Source: Bacteroidales bacterium (GTDB taxonomy: Bacteria; Bacteroidota; Bacteroidia; Bacteroidales; VadinHA17). From it: DNA of 9,462 nt. The first letter of the stretch is position 1; each line of letters begins with the position of its first letter. The notes below the pieces were generated by a model. The model did not search any database. It saw nothing but the letters and a program-made list of their open reading frames with translations, and was not told the origin of the DNA. The DNA lies in the NCBI GenBank assembly GCA_031285575.1, contig JAITVX010000064.1, positions 1 through 9,462 of the forward strand. The letters are read 5' to 3'. The position numbers and the translations under genes were made by a program. Shown piece after piece: positions 3,941-9,462 of this stretch.

Positions 3941-6415
3941 ATGATGAAAAATATCATTTCCTCGTTGCTTCTTGTAGTCGGACTGTCATTGCATGCACAG
4001 GAAAATCCGAAGATTGACGCGAAGGAACTGTTTGCAGTGTCATCGGAACAGGCGACTGTAAAAAAGGCAGTAAAATCAGGCGACAAATATTACAGACAAG
4101 GTCTGTACGATGCAGCGCTTGAGCAGTATATGAAACTTTATGGCATAAACAGCAGCTATTCGCCCCTCAACTACAAGATAGCCGTGAGCCATCTTTATGG
4201 AGTTCATCCCAGGAATTCGCTTGCATTTTTTGAGCTTGCTGATGCCGGAGTAGCTTCCGATTATTACTGTCTTAAAGGCATTGCGCTTGTGTATCACCAG
4301 CGGTATGACGATGCAAAGCAGGCATTTCGCCAATATATGGAATCGCTGCCGCCCGAAGAAGCAAAGAAAGTGACTGACAAAATAAACCGTTTTATTGCCA
4401 TTTGCGACTTTTCGACAACGGCTGCGCAGGATTCACTGCCTGTATTTATTATAAATGCCGGGCCGCATGTTAACAGCTACTACGACGATTACAGCGCCGT
4501 GGAACTGTCTTCGCCGTCGCCGCGCCTCTATTTCACCTCGCGCCGCCCCAAAGACGACAATACCAACATCGCTTCGCACTCTGTATTTTCCGAACGCATA
4601 CTCTACTCGCCGGAATTTACAAACGGTATGGCCAGCGAAGCCAAAGACGCACGGCTAAAATCGGGCAGGCACATGAGTGTGGCAGGCGAGGACAACAGCG
4701 CAGGCACGCTCATATATTATAAAGGTAAAAAACGCTTCGGAGATGTGTACAGCACACTGTTCAGGGAAAGCAACGGAAAGGCCGTTGCCAATAAACGGCT
4801 GAAAAACAAAATAAGCAGGAAAACCACTGCGGAAGGCAGTATAAGCTTTGCCGGAAACGGTGATGCTTACTTTATATCCGACCGCTTTGGCGGAGTTGGA
4901 GGAAAAGACATCTGGTATGCAAAGAAAAAAGGCAAGAATAACTTTCTGCGTCCACAGAATATGAGCGGCCTCAACACACCGCTCAACGAAGTTTCGGTTT
5001 CAGTTGCGCCCGACGGCAATACGCTGTGGTTTTCAACCAATGGATTCCCGGGTATGGGTGGCTTCGACGTATATAAATCAGTTCGCGCCGGTAATGGAAC
5101 GTGGAGCGAGCCGGTTAATATGGGCTATCCCATAAACGGTCCCGACGACGACCTGTTCTACCGCCTTACGTCCGACACAACACTGGCATTGCTGTCGTCG
5201 AAAAGAAGCGGCGGGTTCGGCGGGCTCGATGTATATTTCGTTAAAAATGATTTACGGATACCGTTTGAGCTGTCGGGAAACGTAACCGACATAAAGACCG
5301 GCCGCACGCTCTATGCCACCGTTAAACTGTTCGACAGAGATACAGACATGCCTGTTGCCACAGCCGTAAACGATACTCTGCAGCAGCGTTATGTAATTAA
5401 TATGGAAGATACAGGTAATTATTACCTGCAGGCTGAAGCTCCGGGCTACCGTTCTGTTTCCGAAAACTTCAGCAACCCTGCGGTGCGTCATACCAGGTTG
5501 CAGCAGAACTTTGCGCTTGAAAAACTGCTTAATCCATATACGCTCAACGGATATGTTGCCGACGTGAGGACAGGGAAACCGGTGATGGCCGAAATTATAA
5601 TTAAATCCAAGGGGAAAGAAGATATACTGTATCGCACGGTGAGCGACAGCGAATCGGGGTTCTACACGCTAACTGTGGAAGACAAGGAAGATTTTGAACT
5701 GACTGTAAAAGCACCAGATTATTTCGACCACAACGAAAGCCTGCCCCTGACAAGCGTTGCTGAAAGTATGGGCAACCGAAACATCTCTGTGCGGAGGAGT
5801 ATTAATACATATTCGGTAACAGGCATGGTGAGCGACGAAAAAGAAGCTGCACCTCTTAAAGCGAATGTACGTGTGAGCAATGTAATTGACGGACAGATGG
5901 CGTATGAAACCGTTACGGAAGAAAGCGGGAAATATGAACTGACCCTTACCGACATTGGCCCATTCCTTATGGAAGTTACGTCAGAAGGGTATTTCTTTAC
6001 CAACAGCGTGCTTGAGTTTGAAGGCGACAGTACACTGGTAATCCGTAACTTTGCCATGAAGAAGATGGAAAGCGGTGCAAAGATGGTTATCGACAACATA
6101 CTGTTCAATACCGGCAAGGCAACGTTGCTTCCTGAGTCGTTCAACTCGCTTAACAAACTGGTGAACCTGCTGAAGGAAAACCCCAACGTTAAGATTGAAG
6201 TTTCGGGACACACCGACAATACAGGTTCGGCAACCGTTAACAAAACATTGTCGCGCAACAGGGCTCTTACGGTGCGGAACTACCTTATTTCGCAGGGCAT
6301 TGCAGGCGAGCGTGTAGAGTATAACGGCTACGGTTTCGACCGTCCGATTGCGCCGAACAATACCGCTGAAGGACGTGCAGCAAACCGCCGTGTGGAAATT
6401 GAAATATTAGACTGA
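3941..6415 (+). CDS. Periplasmic TPR-PD40-triple CRD-OmpA protein, PorE-like architecture
   Basis: The 824-residue product starts with a signal peptide (about 1-20, ending LHAQ, no lipobox cysteine). Next comes a TPR-like region (about 44-155, e.g. GDKYYRQGLYDAALEQY). A WD40-like PD40 propeller (about 190-436) has five blade signatures: LYFTSRRP, LIYYKGKKRFGDVY, YFISDRFGGVGGKDIWY, LWFSTNGFPGMGGFDVY and LLSSKRSGGFGGLDVYF. Three carboxypeptidase-regulatory/beta-sandwich modules follow, starting near FELSGNVTD (442), YTLNGYVAD (533) and YSVTGMVSD (624). A C-terminal OmpA domain (about 715-824) ends the protein; its GHTDNTGS and LSRNRAL motifs place Asp759 and Arg774 15 residues apart, like the Asp241/Arg256 pair of E. 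coli OmpA that holds peptidoglycan diaminopimelate. It is therefore a wall-anchored periplasmic scaffold. The domain order matches PorE of the type IX secretion system, but PorE is a lipoprotein with one CRD. True PorE identity is not claimed. First gene of the apparent three-gene operon. Start may be Met1 or Met2. Confidence 0.92.
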   Translation: MMKNIISSLLLVVGLSLHAQENPKIDAKELFAVSSEQATVKKAVKSGDKYYRQGLYDAALEQYMKLYGINSSYSPLNYKIAVSHLYGVHPRNSLAFFELADAGVASDYYCLKGIALVYHQRYDDAKQAFRQYMESLPPEEAKKVTDKINRFIAICDFSTTAAQDSLPVFIINAGPHVNSYYDDYSAVELSSPSPRLYFTSRRPKDDNTNIASHSVFSERILYSPEFTNGMASEAKDARLKSGRHMSVAGEDNSAGTLIYYKGKKRFGDVYSTLFRESNGKAVANKRLKNKISRKTTAEGSISFAGNGDAYFISDRFGGVGGKDIWYAKKKGKNNFLRPQNMSGLNTPLNEVSVSVAPDGNTLWFSTNGFPGMGGFDVYKSVRAGNGTWSEPVNMGYPINGPDDDLFYRLTSDTTLALLSSKRSGGFGGLDVYFVKNDLRIPFELSGNVTDIKTGRTLYATVKLFDRDTDMPVATAVNDTLQQRYVINMEDTGNYYLQAEAPGYRSVSENFSNPAVRHTRLQQNFALEKLLNPYTLNGYVADVRTGKPVMAEIIIKSKGKEDILYRTVSDSESGFYTLTVEDKEDFELTVKAPDYFDHNESLPLTSVAESMGNRNISVRRSINTYSVTGMVSDEKEAAPLKANVRVSNVIDGQMAYETVTEESGKYELTLTDIGPFLMEVTSEGYFFTNSVLEFEGDSTLVIRNFAMKKMESGAKMVIDNILFNTGKATLLPESFNSLNKLVNLLKENPNVKIEVSGHTDNTGSATVNKTLSRNRALTVRNYLISQGIAGERVEYNGYGFDRPIAPNNTAEGRAANRRVEIEILD

Positions 6416-6437
6416 ATAAATAATAATAACAATAGCA

Positions 6438-7991
6438 ATGAAAGCATACATTAATCTATTTATAGTGGCGCTTGTACTGATGGTTGTGTCGTGCAAGCGG
6501 GATATAATGTTCGACCCCGACGAAATGAACTTTCGGCCTACGGAGATTGCCAGCCCTGTTATTACACTTCATGCTCCGCTGCTTGGAAGCATCGAGAGAC
6601 ACATGAACTTTGAAAACCTGACCTTAGACAGTGATGGTGTTATAAACATCAGCTACACGCATAAGGATAGTATAGCATGGAACGGCGATATAGGAATACC
6701 CGACATTGCACATGAATGGCAGCTGCCTTATGCGTCAATTGGCGGTGATATTAATGTAACCCCGCCACCTTTCCCAGTACACCTCAAGTCGTCGCTGAAA
6801 GAAGGTGTTACAAACTCTTATGTGAGCGTAGCAGAACTGACTTCGGGCGAAGTCAGTTTTACACTCAGTGGAGCAGGCAGCCTCACTGGTAACATATTAA
6901 TTACCATTCCCGAACTGACGAGAAACGGAAACGTCTTTATGCAGACTATAAGTTTGTCATCGGCAGCGTCCAACAGCTATCCCCTTGCCGGATACAAAAT
7001 AACACCCGACAGCGACCACGAACTTAATGTGCAGTTCGCAATAAATGCATCGGGGACAGGAAGCGGTACTCTCGACGTCGATTTTGGAATTTCCGGTATG
7101 GATGTAAACTACCTGTCGGGCTACTTCGGCCAGATAAGCAGCACACAGGATGGAGAAATGGACTTCAACTTCTTCGACGAACTCGACTTCGACGGAATGG
7201 TAGGCTTTAAGGATATAACGATGACGGCCGCAGTAACCAATCATATCGGGATTCCGATGAGTGTAAAGGCTGACGTATCTTTTGTAAACGAAGGCATCCC
7301 CGACGATCCGCTCGGCCTCGACCCACCGTTTGGTTTCAGTGTTGACGGAGCAACAGAGTCGGGAAGCAATCATACCGTAAGCCCGGCTACTGAATCGTTC
7401 TCAACAAAACTTACAGATGCTCTTGAGCTTGGCGGCGACAAGGGATATCCGTCGAAACTGAAATTCAATATTGAAGGGAAAATCAATCCCGACGGCAAAA
7501 CAGAAAACTTTATTGTGAAGAACAGTGGCGGTAATTTACTGTTGAACACGGAATTTACCTTCAATGTGCCGCTTCATATCAAAATAAGCGAATACGCCCG
7601 CAGAGATACCATAGAGTTTGCCTATAACGACATTACCGGCGACAGTGACACCAACGACGACCTCAGTAAAAGCATCGAGGCGGCTATCGTTATCCTTAAT
7701 GTGAACAACGGTCTGCCGTTCGACATCGCATTGTCGGTAAGCGCCATCGACGGTGCAGGCAATTTAATTGAAACCATACTGCCGCGAACGGATGTAGGAG
7801 AAGATCTGATAAAAATTTCGCTCGATAAAGACCAGATAGAGAAACTCCGTACGGGTAATGTAAAAAATCTGATACTTTATGCCTCGGCCAAAACGGCAAA
7901 CGAAGACTACGTGAAAATTACAAAAGACGCCTTTATCGACATTGTAGTTTTGATAGAGCGTTTAAAATCAGACATTCCTGCTAATTTTTGA
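6438..7991 (+). CDS. Predicted beta-rich envelope lipoprotein, family not recognised
   Basis: The 517-residue product begins with a lipoprotein signal: a hydrophobic stretch followed by LMVVSC, with Cys19 as the lipidation site and KRD immediately after. I see no clear surface-export signal, so either leaflet is possible. The rest is rich in alternating hydrophobic residues and Gly/Asp/Asn turns, suggesting stacked beta-sandwich modules without membrane helices. Notable stretches are LAPLLGS-like HAPLLGS (45-51), the Gly/Asp-rich GTLDVDFGISGMDVNYLSGY (210-229), an acidic aromatic patch DFNFFDELDFDG (242-253), and a C-terminal module (about 410-505) with ILNVNNGLPFDIALSV and later LDKDQIEKL. 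That C-terminal pattern is reminiscent of other unnamed Bacteroidota envelope lipoproteins, but I cannot assign a family. The gene starts 22 bases after the OmpA-family stop and ends 11 bases before the DUF5723 gene, so the three are very likely co-transcribed and may form one complex at the outer membrane. Confidence 0.85.
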   Translation: MKAYINLFIVALVLMVVSCKRDIMFDPDEMNFRPTEIASPVITLHAPLLGSIERHMNFENLTLDSDGVINISYTHKDSIAWNGDIGIPDIAHEWQLPYASIGGDINVTPPPFPVHLKSSLKEGVTNSYVSVAELTSGEVSFTLSGAGSLTGNILITIPELTRNGNVFMQTISLSSAASNSYPLAGYKITPDSDHELNVQFAINASGTGSGTLDVDFGISGMDVNYLSGYFGQISSTQDGEMDFNFFDELDFDGMVGFKDITMTAAVTNHIGIPMSVKADVSFVNEGIPDDPLGLDPPFGFSVDGATESGSNHTVSPATESFSTKLTDALELGGDKGYPSKLKFNIEGKINPDGKTENFIVKNSGGNLLLNTEFTFNVPLHIKISEYARRDTIEFAYNDITGDSDTNDDLSKSIEAAIVILNVNNGLPFDIALSVSAIDGAGNLIETILPRTDVGEDLIKISLDKDQIEKLRTGNVKNLILYASAKTANEDYVKITKDAFIDIVVLIERLKSDIPANF

Positions 7992-8002
7992 TAAACCAAG
8001 TT

Positions 8003-9462
8003 ATGAAAAATAAACTAATATCGGGCTTTATACTTTTGTCGCTGTTTGGCGCAACAGTCAATGCACAGGTGCGCCAGCCACACTCGCTCTATTTCATGGA
8101 GACCGTTCCGCAAATTACGCAGATGAACCCTGCCCTGCAGCCGAGGGCAAACGGCTATGTGATATTGCCGGGTTTTAATTGGGACTTTATTTTAGACTTT
8201 GCAATAAAAGATGCTTATCAGAAGCATGGCGGTAAATGGGTTACAATGGCTGAAGAAGAGTATGACTACAATAAGTTGTGGAGATCTATCGGCAAAAAAT
8301 CGACCATGGGTAACACCGCAGTGGATTTGGATATAATAGGTTTCGGGTTCCGCACCGGCAACGGCTACTTTTCGTTCGGCCTGTCGGAACACCTTACCGG
8401 CAACATGGCGCTACCAAGCGACTTGTTCAGGATTATAGAAAAAGGACTGCCCGACGGAACATTACTCGACTTTTCGCCCATGCGTTTTCAGGCGATGGCA
8501 TACAGACAGATTAGCATAGGATACAGCACTAAAATAAACGACAAACTGACCGTTGGTGTTAACGTGAAACCGCTGTTCGGGCAGGGCGCCGTTACGACAA
8601 AGATTGACAGGTTCCGGATAAATACCGGAGCGCAGCAGTGGGATTTGGATGCAAAAGGCAGTATCTATGCGTCTGGAGTAGTTGACTTGAAGCCTGAAGC
8701 AGGCGGGACGTTCGACAGTTTCGACGACCTTGAGCCACGCGATTTTGACAATTACGAAACCGGAGACCTGATACGCGACTACGGTACAAGCCTTAATAAC
8801 CCCGGCATAGCATTCGACCTCGGCGCAGCATACCAGGTAAACGAACGGCTTGCAGTATCGGCCGCGCTCAACAACCTCGGCTTCATATCGTGGAAAAACG
8901 ACCTGTACAGCACCGACTTTAACGGTCAATATACTTTCAACGGTCTGTATTACGACGTTTCTAAAGAAGAAAGTATTAACGACAGATTAGACAACCTTGT
9001 CGATTCCCTTGAAAGTGCTGTTAATTCAATCATGGGGCACGATAAGTTCAGGACGGCTCTGCCGCCCGTGTTTCATGCCGGTGCAACCTATCAGCTTACC
9101 CCGGCCATATCGGCAGGCTTGCTGTCTCGCAGCGTATTTTGGCGTAAAGGCATACGGCAGAGTTTCAACACATCTATCAATATTCAGCCATACAGTTTTG
9201 TGTCGTTCAGTGCCGGCGCTACCTGGCAGGTTAAGGGCAACGTTGCTGCAGGTATTGGCTTAACAGGCCTAATCGGCCCGCTGCAGATATATTTGCTTGC
9301 CGACGGCATACCGTTAAGCTATTCCAGAATAACGATTGTCAGAAAAGATGATGGCGGAAACATTACGGATCCTGATGAATTTTCGTTCATACCCGATCGC
9401 ATGAGTTACGGCACGTTGCGCCTTGGTCTCAACCTGATATTCGGCAGACACGGCTACGCTAA
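8003..9462 (+). CDS. DUF5723 family outer-membrane beta-barrel protein, 3' end beyond window
   Basis: An open frame of 486 complete codons runs from ATG 8003 off the right edge with no stop. The N-terminus is a signal peptide (about 1-21, ending VNA before Gln22), followed by SLYFMETVPQ (28-37) and MNPALQP (41-47). This is the characteristic start of the DUF5723 family of Bacteroidota outer-membrane proteins. The remainder alternates short amphipathic strands and turns (IGFGFRTGNGYFSFGLSEHL, ISIGYSTKINDKLTVGVNVK, FDLGAAYQVNERLAVSAALN, VFHAGATYQL, FSAGATWQV), as expected of a beta-barrel. A more hydrophilic, helix-prone insertion lies near RLDNLVDSLESAVNSI. The last visible strand LRLGLNLIFGRHGYA looks like a terminal barrel strand, so probably few residues are missing. 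No transport substrate or enzymatic role is known to me for this family. It is the last visible gene of the operon with the OmpA-family scaffold and the lipoprotein. Confidence 0.88.
   Translation, partial: MKNKLISGFILLSLFGATVNAQVRQPHSLYFMETVPQITQMNPALQPRANGYVILPGFNWDFILDFAIKDAYQKHGGKWVTMAEEEYDYNKLWRSIGKKSTMGNTAVDLDIIGFGFRTGNGYFSFGLSEHLTGNMALPSDLFRIIEKGLPDGTLLDFSPMRFQAMAYRQISIGYSTKINDKLTVGVNVKPLFGQGAVTTKIDRFRINTGAQQWDLDAKGSIYASGVVDLKPEAGGTFDSFDDLEPRDFDNYETGDLIRDYGTSLNNPGIAFDLGAAYQVNERLAVSAALNNLGFISWKNDLYSTDFNGQYTFNGLYYDVSKEESINDRLDNLVDSLESAVNSIMGHDKFRTALPPVFHAGATYQLTPAISAGLLSRSVFWRKGIRQSFNTSINIQPYSFVSFSAGATWQVKGNVAAGIGLTGLIGPLQIYLLADGIPLSYSRITIVRKDDGGNITDPDEFSFIPDRMSYGTLRLGLNLIFGRHGYA

Noticed and set aside
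3941..6415. Calling the OmpA-family protein a true PorE type IX secretion subunit
   Set aside because: Only the domain order agrees. The lipobox is missing, there are three CRD-like modules, and no other T9SS gene is in the window.
8192..8929. Minus-strand open frames under the DUF5723 gene
   Set aside because: They are antisense to a continuous plus-strand frame with a signal peptide, a family-typical N-terminus and beta-barrel strand pattern.

Overview
The window reads as chromosomal DNA from a member of the Bacteroidota, most likely Bacteroidales or a close relative. Four things point there: TAnnTTTG-type -7 promoter elements upstream of several genes, the absence of clear Shine-Dalgarno sequences before start codons, a DUF4105/Lnb-type lipoprotein N-acyltransferase, and an outer-membrane DUF5723 barrel next to a PD40/carboxypeptidase-regulatory/OmpA protein. 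The species cannot be named from the sequence. All seven supported genes are on the + strand.

Layout. Bases 1-584 hold no convincing gene. They carry an interspersed-repeat-like segment (about 1-61), two adjacent short hairpins (88-113), a perfect 16-bp palindrome (187-202) and a 42-bp tandem repeat of about 3.5 copies (201-346), followed by a weak promoter candidate. Then come plsY (585-1217, glycerol-3-phosphate acyltransferase) and a promoter followed by an apparent two-gene operon of rubrerythrin (1303-1923) and a small FMN nitroreductase (1927-2478). A further -7 element precedes the Lnb-type membrane acyltransferase (2541-3728). A 212-bp AT-rich spacer follows, with its own promoter. 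The last block is an apparent three-gene envelope operon: a TPR-PD40-3xCRD-OmpA protein (3941-6415), an unrecognised predicted lipoprotein (6438-7991) and a DUF5723 outer-membrane protein (8003 to beyond the window end).

How the genes fit together. The first half is phospholipid synthesis (plsY), oxidative or anaerobic stress (rubrerythrin plus a flavin reductase) and lipoprotein maturation (lnb). The second half looks like a cell-envelope assembly: a periplasmic peptidoglycan-binding scaffold, a lipid-anchored beta-rich protein and an outer-membrane barrel encoded with gaps of 22 and 11 bp. The scaffold's domain order resembles PorE of the type IX secretion system, but it lacks a lipoprotein cysteine and has three CRD-like modules. 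This operon is the strongest candidate here for an under-described system. Its function cannot be read from the sequence alone.
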